A stretch of DNA of 64,000 nt from Candidatus Aminicenantota bacterium. GTDB taxonomy: Bacteria > Acidobacteriota > Aminicenantia > Aminicenantales > Saccharicenantaceae. Made by a program: the position numbers and the translations under genes. This document shows positions 7,252-15,932 of the stretch, one piece after another; position 1 is the stretch's first letter; each line of letters starts with the position of its first letter. The notes below the pieces were generated by a model that saw nothing but the letters and a program-made list of their open reading frames with translations, had not been told where the DNA came from and did no database searches. Location: positions 409,570-473,569 of the forward strand of contig JACIYJ010000001.1 in NCBI GenBank assembly GCA_014360015.1, in the 5' to 3' direction.

Positions 7252-9999
7252 ATGCCTAAAAATTTTAAATTTCTTTCTTTGGTTTTCCTGTTAATTTTTA
7301 TCGCCACACTGAGTCTGGCTCAGGAAAGAGGTTCAGTCAGAGGCATAGTTAAAAGTACTGATGGTCGGATACTGGAGAATGCCACGGTAGTTATCTCCGG
7401 AAAGCCTCTACCCCTTGGTCGGGAGTTTGTCACTGGGAAAGATGGCGGCTTTCTGTTCCAAGCATTGCCACCAGGAAAATATACCCTGGTAGTGACCCAT
7501 CCTGAAATGATTGATTTCACGGCTGAAGTGGTTGTGGCTGTTGACCGCCAGACTTATGTCAACGCGGTGATGCAGCCTATGGGTAAAATAGCCGAAGAAG
7601 TGACCGTAGTAGCGGCCACACCCATGGTTGATCTGAAGTCCACAGAAGTTTCTTCTAACTGGTTAGCGGAGACAGTTCAAAAACTGCCCCTTGGACGTTC
7701 ATATGCTTCACTTTTTCAATTAGCTCCAGGTGTTGCCGATAACCGCGATTTTGCTCCTAACGCCGGCGGAAACAAGCAGGATAACGTTTATCTCTATGAT
7801 GGTTCTAACATCACCAACCCTTTCTATGGCTTCTTGGGTGCTAACTTTTCCGAAATGGATATTCAGGAAGTTAACATCAAAAGGGGCGGTATCAGTGCTG
7901 AGTTCGGGCGGTCTGCCGGTATGGTCACTAATGCTATCACCAAATCCGGTTCCAATACTATTTCTGGTTCTTTCAGATTTGTTTTTGAGCCGTCAGAATT
8001 CACCTGGAAGAGCCATGATCCCAACCTGGTTACTAAGTATGACCGCTACGTGCCATCTATTGGCCTTGGTGGTCCCATAATTAAAGACAAACTCTGGTGG
8101 TATGTGTCTGGTAATCTGCCTTACTCCAGAACCACTGGTCGCATAAACAATCTTGGTCCGGTGCCGGATGCCAAGAGCACTTCCAATGAATTCTTTGCCA
8201 AGATAACCGCCAATCCCTGGAGAGCTCATCTTTTTTCAGTCAGTTTTAGAAACAATGACTATACTGATAAAAATGCCGGAATAGGCGTCAATGACCATCC
8301 GAGTGTGGCGGTCAATGGCAATGGCTTGTCCAGAATCATTTACGCTTCCTGGGTCTGGACCATCACCCAATCCACACTTCTGGAAGCCAAGTATGACCAC
8401 GTCAACGAAAATTACAAGAGCGTGCCTATCACCGAGCTGGGCTATCTGCCCCCCTTTGACCCGAATCATCTGGAAAGAATGGGCTATTTCAGAACCACTT
8501 CGACCTACCTGGTAGGTGGAGCCACTGCTTCCGGTCAATATGTCGGCGGAGCTTCTGAATACAATACCCAAAACTTCTTCCGCGATGAATTCAAGCTGGT
8601 CCTGACCAAATACCTGGATTTTACCGGTCATTCTCACGTCATCAAAGCTGGATTCAGCTATGATGATGGCGGCGAATATCTTGAACGTCTGGCCAATGGT
8701 TGGGGAAGCATCATAGTCACCACCTACAGCGGCCAGCCAGCCTTCCGGGCCCGGTATTACACCCAACAACCACCTCAAGATTCTCGTGGCCGGACTTATG
8801 GAATCTTCGTTCAGGACAACATCACCATCGGAGAGCGGCTGACTCTGACTCTGGGAGTTCTTCTTAACCGCGATGAGTTCAGTGTAAAAACTACCGAAAA
8901 AATCCGTTTTCTGGTGTTTGACTTTGATCAAGAGATCCAGCCCCGCCTTGGAGTTACCTTTACTCCCAGCCTGAAGGTTGGCGATAAGATTTTCGCCAGC
9001 TTCGGTCGCTACAACAACATGGATAACCGCTCTTTAGCCAGGGCGGCAGCTCCGGTTAGGATCTACCGGACGGATACCTATTTTGATCTAAATGGAAACA
9101 TTCTTTATAGTGCACCTCAGCCAGCAGAAACTGGCAAAATCATTCTGCCAGACTTAAAACCTACTTATACCGACGAAATCGTTGCCGGTTACAGCCGACC
9201 GCTGAATCATCACTGGAGCTTTGAGGTCTGGGGTCAGTATCGTTATGTCAAGCATGTCATCGAAGATTTTCCTACCAGGAATCGCGAAACCTCACCTGCC
9301 AGTTATGTGTATGGCAACCTCGACGGCCAGCTGATTTCCTGGCAGAATTTACCACCAGAAATTCAGGCTCTTATTCCCCAGACAGGATTTGTGGATTTTA
9401 ACACTGGAAAGGCCAAAAGGATTTATAAGGCTCTGACTTTTGAACTCAAGAGACAGTATGCCGACAAATGGTCTCTGTCAGCAATGTACACACTCAGCCG
9501 GATGAGTGGTAATTGGGACCTGGACTATGCTCCCGGTACAGCCCTGTTCTATTCCTCTTCCTACATCGAGGATGGCCCCGGACTTTACCTCAGCGACCCG
9601 AATCGGGAAGGCATCTTGCTGGGCGACAGAACTCATATCTTCAAGCTGTTTGGCACCTGGGAATTCCTAAAGAGGACCACTTTTGGCGGTTATCTGAGAG
9701 TCCAGAGTGGAGCGCCCTGGGAAAAGCGCGGATTGGATTATTTCGGGAACTATTATCGTTATCTGGAACCAGCAGGTTCTCATCGCTTAAAAACCTGGGT
9801 TAACTGCGATATGCAGATTAGCTACGAAATCCCTCTAAAAGGCCGGGTCAAGGGAGTGGTGGAAGCCAGGATGATGAATGTTTTCAACACCCAGACTGCT
9901 TTGAGGATAGATGTCCGTGGAAACCAGCCGACTTACATGATGCCGACTTCTTATGCACCGCCGAGGACCTTTGCTCTGACTTTCTATCTAAATTATTAA
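7252..9999 (+). CDS. TonB-dependent receptor with carboxypeptidase-regulatory-like domain
   Basis: A 915-residue outer-membrane receptor. The signal peptide covers 1-23 (cleavage after SLA), the carboxypeptidase-regulatory domain about 27-110 (GSVRGIVKSTDG, GGFLFQALPPGKYTL) and the plug about 115-235, with VYLYDGSNITNP and EFGRSAGMVTNAITKSGSN marking its middle and end. A beta-barrel runs to the C-terminus. It ends in FYLNY, so the terminal aromatic is Tyr rather than the Phe seen in its neighbour. The two share architecture but differ in length and barrel sequence, suggesting different ligands. No SusD-like or TonB/ExbBD genes are nearby. Confidence 0.9.
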   Translation: MPKNFKFLSLVFLLIFIATLSLAQERGSVRGIVKSTDGRILENATVVISGKPLPLGREFVTGKDGGFLFQALPPGKYTLVVTHPEMIDFTAEVVVAVDRQTYVNAVMQPMGKIAEEVTVVAATPMVDLKSTEVSSNWLAETVQKLPLGRSYASLFQLAPGVADNRDFAPNAGGNKQDNVYLYDGSNITNPFYGFLGANFSEMDIQEVNIKRGGISAEFGRSAGMVTNAITKSGSNTISGSFRFVFEPSEFTWKSHDPNLVTKYDRYVPSIGLGGPIIKDKLWWYVSGNLPYSRTTGRINNLGPVPDAKSTSNEFFAKITANPWRAHLFSVSFRNNDYTDKNAGIGVNDHPSVAVNGNGLSRIIYASWVWTITQSTLLEAKYDHVNENYKSVPITELGYLPPFDPNHLERMGYFRTTSTYLVGGATASGQYVGGASEYNTQNFFRDEFKLVLTKYLDFTGHSHVIKAGFSYDDGGEYLERLANGWGSIIVTTYSGQPAFRARYYTQQPPQDSRGRTYGIFVQDNITIGERLTLTLGVLLNRDEFSVKTTEKIRFLVFDFDQEIQPRLGVTFTPSLKVGDKIFASFGRYNNMDNRSLARAAAPVRIYRTDTYFDLNGNILYSAPQPAETGKIILPDLKPTYTDEIVAGYSRPLNHHWSFEVWGQYRYVKHVIEDFPTRNRETSPASYVYGNLDGQLISWQNLPPEIQALIPQTGFVDFNTGKAKRIYKALTFELKRQYADKWSLSAMYTLSRMSGNWDLDYAPGTALFYSSSYIEDGPGLYLSDPNREGILLGDRTHIFKLFGTWEFLKRTTFGGYLRVQSGAPWEKRGLDYFGNYYRYLEPAGSHRLKTWVNCDMQISYEIPLKGRVKGVVEARMMNVFNTQTALRIDVRGNQPTYMMPTSYAPPRTFALTFYLNY

Positions 10000-10032
10000 A
10001 AAAAATCGCTGAGAATCTTTAAACTGAAGGTG

Positions 10033-10069
10033 AAAGAAAGGAGGGCACCGAAAGTGCCCTCCTTTCTTT
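10033..10069. terminator. Bidirectional terminator between convergent genes
   Basis: A 16-bp perfect stem (AAAGAAAGGAGGGCAC and its complement) with a CGAAA loop. It lies 33 bases after the TonB receptor stop and its right arm touches the stop codon of the minus-strand tautomerase gene (10068-10070), so it can serve both genes. Confidence 0.85.
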
Positions 10070-10271
10070 ATTGCTTTTTTCCTTTATTTTTTTCAGAAGC
10101 CAGAACTCCAGCTACCATGTATTCATCAAGCGGAAATTCCTGGATCCAGACTCTGATCGTTTCGAGCGGTGCGTTGATGGATTCATGGACAGCTTTGGTG
10201 ACTGCTTCCAGGAGAGCCTTTTTCTGTTCTTTAGTTCGGCCTTCGAGTAAATGAATTTCGATCAATGGCAT
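10068..10271 (-). CDS. 4-oxalocrotonate tautomerase family protein
   Basis: A 67-residue protein of the 4-OT/MIF fold. It begins MPLIEIHLLEGR, so removal of Met exposes Pro1, the catalytic general base of the family. The length and the pattern KKALLEAVTKAVHE followed by IRVWIQEFP match the small tautomerases that work as hexamers. The substrate is not predictable: such proteins act on 2-hydroxymuconate or unknown enols. A strong ribosome-binding site (AAGGAGGAG) precedes the ATG. The stop codon sits inside the shared terminator stem. Confidence 0.85.
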   Translation of the reverse strand: MPLIEIHLLEGRTKEQKKALLEAVTKAVHESINAPLETIRVWIQEFPLDEYMVAGVLASEKNKGKKQ

Positions 10272-10432
10272 TTTCTCCTCCTTAAATGACGAAGTAGTCT
10301 ATTAAAAACTTAATCAGATTAATTTTTGATTTAAACTGGTTGCCGTTAAATTCATTCTAATTCCCGGTTATAGTTTGATAAAATACATCAGTCTGAGAAA
10401 AGAAGGAGATTTATTTTTCATTGATTTAGTTT

Positions 10433-11086
10433 TCAGCCAGAACTCAGAATATCCAAAAGTTCGGCCAGAATCATAGCTGTGGCCCCCCAGATTTTATAGC
10501 CTTGATAATGATAAAAAGGAACCAGAGCTTCTCTTCCGCGAAGGTTCCAAATTTCCTGCTTCAGATTTCTTGAATCCAGCAGATGGTCCAGGGGAACTTC
10601 AATTATTTCTGCCACCTCTTGGGGGCAGGGTTCAAAATTGGGTCGGTTCTCAGTTACCGCGACCACAGGATAGATGCAATAATTACTCGGCTGAACATAA
10701 AGGGAAGTAAGCTGGCCGATTATTCTTAAATCATCCGGTCGAATGCCAAGTTCTTCCTGGGCTTCTCTTAACGCTGCTTCTACAATGTTCTCATTCTCAT
10801 CTTTTTGCCCGCCCGGAAAAGAAATCTGATTCTGATGATGGCTGACCGTGGCCGTTCGCTGGATGAAGACCAGATGAGTTCTTCCATTCTTAGGATAAAA
10901 CAAAACCAGCACTCCAGCCTTCAAACAGTGGTCTCCGACCTCATCAATGGTCAAAGTAGAAGGTGGTGGCTGCGGGCTCAGCTTGAGCTGAGACTTAAGC
11001 CCCGGCTTTTTATCTTTTAAGTGCTTTTTCAGATATCGGCTGAGCTCGCTGATTGATTTGAATCTATTCCTGGTATCTTCTGACAT
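10433..11086 (-). CDS. Nudix hydrolase, CoA-pyrophosphatase-like
   Basis: A 217-residue hydrolase. The Nudix box is complete: GGQKDENENIVEAALREAQE followed by ELGI (about residues 120-143), with the REAQEEL glutamates that bind Mg2+. The segment VLVFYPKNGRTHLVFIQRTATVSHHQNQISFPGG upstream resembles the CoA diphosphatase (NudL/YeaB) subfamily, where a QISFPGG stretch precedes the box. It would cleave CoA or a related nucleoside diphosphate compound. A 50-residue basic N-terminal extension is present. The start codon has no Shine-Dalgarno and lies 8 bases after a -10 box, so the mRNA may be leaderless. Confidence 0.85.
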   Translation of the reverse strand: MSEDTRNRFKSISELSRYLKKHLKDKKPGLKSQLKLSPQPPPSTLTIDEVGDHCLKAGVLVLFYPKNGRTHLVFIQRTATVSHHQNQISFPGGQKDENENIVEAALREAQEELGIRPDDLRIIGQLTSLYVQPSNYCIYPVVAVTENRPNFEPCPQEVAEIIEVPLDHLLDSRNLKQEIWNLRGREALVPFYHYQGYKIWGATAMILAELLDILSSG

Positions 11087-11094
11087 CTTTTTTT

Positions 11095-11123
11095 ACTTTA
11101 TTCTTCTGAACGGCTGCCGTCAA
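11095..11123 (-). promoter_or_regulatory. Promoter of the Nudix gene, likely leaderless
   Basis: On the minus strand TTGACG (11123-11118) and TAAAGT (11100-11095) have a 17-base spacer. The -10 box ends 8 bases before ATG 11086 and only A residues and one G lie between, with no ribosome-binding site. Confidence 0.55.
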
Positions 11124-11412
11124 GATTCCATGACACAGGCTCAAAAAGAAAAAAGGGTTTTCCCTTTATTTTCTTGAAGGCATCTCATCTTTACCCAAAA
11201 GAATTCTTGTAGAATCAAAATAAACAGCTCAAAGAAGAAAAGAAGGCTTGGCAGGAATTAAGATCTGGCTTAAGGGTTGATGGGAAAGTATTGTGAACTG
11301 AAAGTCCATTACCTGCTGCCTTAGAAATCTTACAAAGATTTTGCTAATTACCTGAAAAAGCCGCCCCAGAGATTTGGGCTGAATAAGGCAGCCAGGCAGA
11401 TTCTTAACAAGT
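11124..11412. other. Intergenic region, no gene recognised
   Basis: A small AAAGGG/CCCTTT hairpin at about 11152-11167 followed by a T-rich stretch may be a weak terminator. A 37-codon plus-strand open stretch (about 11317-11437) reads smoothly but has no start codon or recognised homology. I see nothing else. Confidence 0.3.
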
Positions 11413-14085
11413 TTATCTTAGAAGAGGCAAGGTTTTAACCAGCTGTTCCCCGGTACCGATTCTGTAACCTTCCGAGTAAAGGATTACGTCACCGTTCCGA
11501 CGGCAGGCCACAACCACGGGCAAGTTTGTTGGAGTAATTTTTATGGCCTGACTTATAGCTCTGACTAATTCAGACTGGGCGTCGTAGACCACGGCTGAAT
11601 TCGAAGGTAGTTTTTTATAAGTTTCAGGGTAGAACCCGGCCGGGACTCTGTCCCTGGCTACTGCCACCACCAGACTTCCGGGCCAGGCGGAAAATTGTTC
11701 TTGAAGAGCCTGGATTTCTTCCATTAGATGCTTGGTTGGTTCTTTGTCAGGTTCTATGAGGACCAGGATTAAGCTTTTGTCTTTGGCCAGTGAAGAAAGA
11801 TTAAGGCTGGCTCCGCTTTTAAAATCAGTGACGATGACTTCAGCTGAGAGTTTTCCCAGGACTTCAGGCTCTTTCAGTTGCTTCCTCAGGGTGAAATGGA
11901 TATCCTTTCTGGTGTCTTGCGGAACTACAAAAAATTTCAGCCGGCAGAGGACACTTCCGTCTGGCTGTCTGTTGCCACTGACCAGCATATAATAACCTGG
12001 GTCAACCCGGAGCTCGCAGGGGAAAGCAGCCAGGGCCGGGTCGTTTTCGTAATCCAGAGTTTTAAAGCAACCATTTTCCAGCCTGGCTAAGGTAAAGTGA
12101 GTGTAATAGATTGGTTTGACTATGCCTTCTGCTGGCTCATAAAACAGCCGGAGAGCTGACTTTTCCCTGGAAGCGGTGATGGCTTCTTCTTTCTCAAAAA
12201 ATATCTCAATCCATTTTCCATCTTTAAAATAGCAGGGACGACCATTGGCTTGATTCATCCTGGCCGGTATTCCTAAGGTCCGGGCGATGGCTACAAATAA
12301 GACTTTCATCGAGTAAGTATCAGCCAGACCAAGCTGGAGTACTCCCTTCGGAAAAAGCGGGACGTTATAATAATTGCTGTCATCCAGCTTAATGTTAGCC
12401 TTAATCCAGTCGGCAATTCGGGATGGATCCTGTTTGAATATATCTTTCTCGTTTTCAGTGAACTTTTGCTGAATGAAGCCACGCCAGGCTGTGATGAGCT
12501 CCCGGCCGATTCTCGGAGAAAGTATAAATCGGATGTAAATTTCATCGTCCAGATCTGCTGGTTTTGGCGGTGCCTGACGCAGGTGGTGGAGAAGAACTTC
12601 GGCTGGAGTGTCACGTAGGTCTTTTTCAGTAATGGCTCCGAGCAGGCCGAGTCCGTATTTCACTTCTTCTGGCTTTAAAGCTGATAAGAAAGCCATAATC
12701 TCTTTCCAGTTGCCCCGGCTCGTCTGAAGGAATTTCCAGGTCTGCTCAGGGGGCAAACCTTTTTCCATAGCAAAGGCTTCAGCTTTTTCCTGATTGATGA
12801 AGGTGGCTATATAAGCTTCACGGATGGCGTCTTCCTGCCGCAAGCGGCGGTTATTCTCTTCCACTTTGGCCGGGTCAGCTGGCTCAACGTTTCTGGCCAC
12901 AGGTGGCACAATATCAAGGTCTATTTCCTGTTCTGAAAAATCCGGATCTTTGAGAATCAGGTTTAGTTTATCAGTACTACCCACCGAGACCTTAATATAT
13001 GCATAACGACCATCTTTACTGGCCCAAACGACCAGATCACCCAGACCGGTAATCACCGAAGTTTCACCATTTTCATCAGTGGTCTTAGTGGCAACAGGAT
13101 AAAACTCAGCATAATTGTAAAGGCAAAAATCAACCTTGGCTCCCGGAACAGGCTTTCCCTCAGCATCTTTAACCACCACTGTCAATTTGGTGGTAGGGGC
13201 ATAAATGGGAAGCTGGTTGATTTTGGTGTAAAGGTCGGTTTTGAGAAGGACTTCTTCAGGTCCTCTATACTGGCCAAAAACCGTGGTATGGACCATCATT
13301 GCTCTTTTAGCCGGTCCGGTAAACCAAGCCATGTTCAACTCAGGTTCAGGCTCACAGGCTCCAAGATAATACCATTGACCATCTACCCAGACCTCCACCC
13401 AGGCATGGTTATCATCAGTATGGGCCCAGCGCGGGGTATAGATCTGGCGAGCCGGGATGCTGACAGCCCGTAAAGCAGCCACAGTGAAAGTGGATTCTTC
13501 ACCGCAACGACCGAAAGCAGTTTTAACTGTGGCCAGCGGGGCTGAGGTGCGTTCGTCAGTAGCTCGGTAGGTAACTTTTTCATGACACCAGTGGTTAACT
13601 TCGAGGGCGGCCTGGTACATATTCAGATTTTTGATTCGATCTTTAAGCTCATTGAAAAAGACCTGACGGGCATTGTCCGGGTTTTCGTTGTTAACTCGGT
13701 AGGGAAGGACAAAGTGCCTGAAGATATCTTCGGGAATATTCTTACCCCAGCTGAAAAAGCGTCGGGCTTCGAGGGCAGTCCTGACCTGACCCAGAAAATA
13801 CTGACCGTCGAGATTAGCCAGGTCGCTTAAGGGCATAAAAGCATAAAGAAATTCCAGGGCTTCTTTTTCTTCCAGGGTCAGGGGTTGTTTCATCACCTCA
13901 AAAAGTTCCTGGCTGCGGCCTTTAGCCAGTTCCATCCGTTTCAGATACTGCTTGTGGACTAATTCCCGGTAAGCTGGGTCTGTTATAAAATGCTCCTGTC
14001 GGCCACAGGATTGAAACAGGAAAGTGATAATGACTGTTAAGATCAGAATTTTTGCCCCTCTCAATATGTCATTTTTTCTGACCAT
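11413..14085 (-). CDS. Transglutaminase-like lipoprotein with carboxypeptidase-regulatory and thioredoxin-like domains
   Basis: An 890-residue predicted lipoprotein (lipobox LFQSC at about 23-27). A transglutaminase-like core lies at about 150-260 with the catalytic Cys in FGRCGEEST and His in DDNHAWVEVW. The third position falls in GACEPEPELN instead of the usual LDAT, a variant I associate with this subfamily. A carboxypeptidase-regulatory beta-sandwich follows (about 300-375), then a second degenerate transglutaminase-like unit (about 590-650, FVAIARTLGIPARM). A C-terminal thioredoxin-like fold (about 755-890) has no CxxC. The natural substrate is unknown; peptide or isopeptide hydrolysis in the periplasm is likelier than cross-linking. 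It is a single-gene unit with its own promoter at 14119-14147. Confidence 0.8.
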   Translation of the reverse strand: MVRKNDILRGAKILILTVIITFLFQSCGRQEHFITDPAYRELVHKQYLKRMELAKGRSQELFEVMKQPLTLEEKEALEFLYAFMPLSDLANLDGQYFLGQVRTALEARRFFSWGKNIPEDIFRHFVLPYRVNNENPDNARQVFFNELKDRIKNLNMYQAALEVNHWCHEKVTYRATDERTSAPLATVKTAFGRCGEESTFTVAALRAVSIPARQIYTPRWAHTDDNHAWVEVWVDGQWYYLGACEPEPELNMAWFTGPAKRAMMVHTTVFGQYRGPEEVLLKTDLYTKINQLPIYAPTTKLTVVVKDAEGKPVPGAKVDFCLYNYAEFYPVATKTTDENGETSVITGLGDLVVWASKDGRYAYIKVSVGSTDKLNLILKDPDFSEQEIDLDIVPPVARNVEPADPAKVEENNRRLRQEDAIREAYIATFINQEKAEAFAMEKGLPPEQTWKFLQTSRGNWKEIMAFLSALKPEEVKYGLGLLGAITEKDLRDTPAEVLLHHLRQAPPKPADLDDEIYIRFILSPRIGRELITAWRGFIQQKFTENEKDIFKQDPSRIADWIKANIKLDDSNYYNVPLFPKGVLQLGLADTYSMKVLFVAIARTLGIPARMNQANGRPCYFKDGKWIEIFFEKEEAITASREKSALRLFYEPAEGIVKPIYYTHFTLARLENGCFKTLDYENDPALAAFPCELRVDPGYYMLVSGNRQPDGSVLCRLKFFVVPQDTRKDIHFTLRKQLKEPEVLGKLSAEVIVTDFKSGASLNLSSLAKDKSLILVLIEPDKEPTKHLMEEIQALQEQFSAWPGSLVVAVARDRVPAGFYPETYKKLPSNSAVVYDAQSELVRAISQAIKITPTNLPVVVACRRNGDVILYSEGYRIGTGEQLVKTLPLLR

Positions 14086-14118
14086 CTAAGTTACCTCATT
14101 TAAAATTAATTCTGTCTG

Positions 14119-14147
14119 ATTTTATTATCAGCTTCAAGCAATATCAA
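14119..14147 (-). promoter_or_regulatory. Promoter of the transglutaminase-like gene
   Basis: On the minus strand TTGATA (14147-14142) and TAAAAT (14124-14119) have a 17-base spacer, 33 bases before ATG 14085, which has GAGGTAA as ribosome-binding site. Confidence 0.55.
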
Positions 14148-14236
14148 GTTGTTATCCAGGTTCTCTACATCTGTGACATTTTTGTCTCTAATTTTTTTTC
14201 TTTTTTTTCATCTTATTCCAAATTTTCTCTTTACCC

Positions 14237-14254
14237 TCAAAATAGTCAAAATAG
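14237..14254. repeat. Two tandem 9-bp repeats in a divergent promoter region
   Basis: TCAAAATAG occurs twice without a gap between the divergent transglutaminase-like and NamZ-like genes. It may be an operator, but could equally be chance in AT-rich DNA. Confidence 0.3.
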
Positions 14255-14351
14255 TCTATTCCGATGTTTCTAAGTTGTCCGGGCTGTAGAGTGAGGCCGA
14301 AACTTTGGTGGTGAGGTTATATCAAGAGCTTATTGACGTTAGAAAAAAGTT

Positions 14352-14380
14352 TTCTCGATTCTGCTGAAATAATCTATAAT
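14352..14380 (+). promoter_or_regulatory. Candidate promoter of the NamZ-like gene
   Basis: A perfect TATAAT at 14375-14380 with a poor -35 (TTCTCG, spacer 17) lies 52 bases before ATG 14433. The rest of the 347-base intergenic stretch is AT-rich with no gene. Confidence 0.4.
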
Positions 14381-14432
14381 TTATTTGCTATTAAAATTGG
14401 AACAGGAGCCTATCTTTTGGCCGGAGGAAATT

Positions 14433-15800
14433 ATGCTGAAAGAAATCAGTCAGAAAAACCGAATAGATAATAAGAAAAACTGGCAAAATTTTATCATTTC
14501 CTTTTTGATTCTGTTGATAATTTTTTCGGGAGCAGTTTCTTGCAAAAAACGAACTGTTTCTGAAAACCAGGAAGCTATGGTCCCGTCGGTAAAACCCGGA
14601 GTTGAAGTTTTTCTGGAAAAACATTTGCCTTTGGTAAAAGGAAAAAAAGTTGGCCTCATTACCAATCCATCCGGTGTGGACAGTCGGCTTAGAAGTACTG
14701 CCTGGCTGTTTAAGGAAAATCCAGAAATTAATCTGGTAGCCCTTTATGGTCCCGAGCATGGTGTCAGAGGAAATGCCCAGGCGGGCGAGTATGTACCCTT
14801 TTATTTTGACGATAAATTCAACCTTCCTGTCTTCAGTCTTTATGGGCAGTCTTTCCGGCCAGACCCGGGGATGCTTAACAACATAGACGAATTCATGCGG
14901 ACCTTCGATACCCAGCACACCGGGAAGATTCCTGAAAAGGATATGATTAAAGAAATAGATGTCCTGGTTTTTGACATCCAGGATGTGGGCACCCGAGTCT
15001 ACACTTATGTAGCCACTATGGCTTATGCCATGGAAGTTTGTGCCGAGCTGGGAATAGATTTTATCGTTCTTGACCGGCCGAACCCGATTAATGGAATTAC
15101 CCTGGAAGGGGCCGTGCTCAAATATCCTGAATATAGTTCGTTCGTTGGCCTTTATCCGATTCCGTTGCGTCATGGAATGACTGTGGGCGAGCTGGCCAGA
15201 TTATTCAACGATAAATTCTTGAAGAAAAAGGCTAAGCTGACGGTGATCCCGGCTGAAGGCTGGAAGCGGGAAATGTGGTTTGATCAGACCGGGCTGCCCT
15301 GGGTCATGCCTTCTCCCAATATGCCGACCCTGGAGACAGCTACAGTCTATCCCGGACAAGTTTATCTTGAAGGAACCAACATCTCTGAAGGAAGGGGGAC
15401 AACCAGACCGTTTGAGCTTTTCGGAGCTCCTTGGATTGATGGTTATGAACTGACCAGAAAACTCAATCAATTGAAGCTACCTGGTGTTATCTTCCGCGAA
15501 GCCTGGTTTACCCCGAGTTTTTCCAAGTATCAGGGCCAGCTCTGCGGCGGCTCCCAGATTCATGTCGTTGACCGCAATTCGTTCCGGCCCTTTCTGACCT
15601 CTCTCTGGATAATTAGGACCGTCATGGATATGTATCCAGGGAAATTCAACTTTTATCCTGATTATTTCGATAAGATTATGGGCAATTCTGAAGTTAGACT
15701 GGCTCTTCAGAGCGGCCGGCTGCCCTCAGAAATTATCAAAGGGCTGGAGCCAGATCTTCAGCAGTTTGAGCAGATCAGGAAAAATTATCTGCTGTATTGA
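14433..15800 (+). CDS. namZ: NamZ-like exo-beta-N-acetylmuramidase (DUF1343, GH171) lipoprotein
   Basis: A 455-residue lipoprotein (signal helix about 18-33, lipobox GAVSC). The family blocks are clear: GKKVGLITNPSGVD, VALYGPEHGVRG, VLVFDIQDVGTRVYTYVATM, FIVLDRPNPING, then YPIPLRHGMTVGELARLFN and EGRGTTRPFELFGAPW. DUF1343 proteins include NamZ of Bacillus, which removes terminal N-acetylmuramic acid from peptidoglycan fragments. A short insertion (about 140-160, MRTFDTQHTGKIPEKDM region) separates the first blocks. The start is ATG 14433, which has GGAGGA upstream; a more upstream ATG has no such site. The nearby nagB and ROK kinase genes would fit amino-sugar salvage, although they are on the other strand 6 kb away. 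Confidence 0.8.
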   Translation: MLKEISQKNRIDNKKNWQNFIISFLILLIIFSGAVSCKKRTVSENQEAMVPSVKPGVEVFLEKHLPLVKGKKVGLITNPSGVDSRLRSTAWLFKENPEINLVALYGPEHGVRGNAQAGEYVPFYFDDKFNLPVFSLYGQSFRPDPGMLNNIDEFMRTFDTQHTGKIPEKDMIKEIDVLVFDIQDVGTRVYTYVATMAYAMEVCAELGIDFIVLDRPNPINGITLEGAVLKYPEYSSFVGLYPIPLRHGMTVGELARLFNDKFLKKKAKLTVIPAEGWKREMWFDQTGLPWVMPSPNMPTLETATVYPGQVYLEGTNISEGRGTTRPFELFGAPWIDGYELTRKLNQLKLPGVIFREAWFTPSFSKYQGQLCGGSQIHVVDRNSFRPFLTSLWIIRTVMDMYPGKFNFYPDYFDKIMGNSEVRLALQSGRLPSEIIKGLEPDLQQFEQIRKNYLLY

Positions 15801-15932
15801 ATTTTAAGCTGGCCTAAGCTCAAGTCTTCGGAAATTATATTTCAGGCTTGTCAAAATAGATTGATTTTAAATAAAATAACAACTCATTTAAAGTTAGATA
15901 TCCTATAGAAACCGTGAGGGAGGATTAGGCTT

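Noticed and set aside
8236..8931. 231-codon minus-strand frame inside the second TonB receptor
   Set aside because: The receptor is complete on the plus strand and the antisense translation has no family signal.
11300..11440. Smooth plus-strand stretch of about 37 codons
   Set aside because: No start codon, preceded by a stop and partly over the end of the minus-strand transglutaminase gene; no homology recognised.
14391..15173. 260-codon minus-strand frame opposite the namZ-like gene
   Set aside because: The plus-strand product matches DUF1343 throughout; the antisense frame has no motif or ribosome-binding site.
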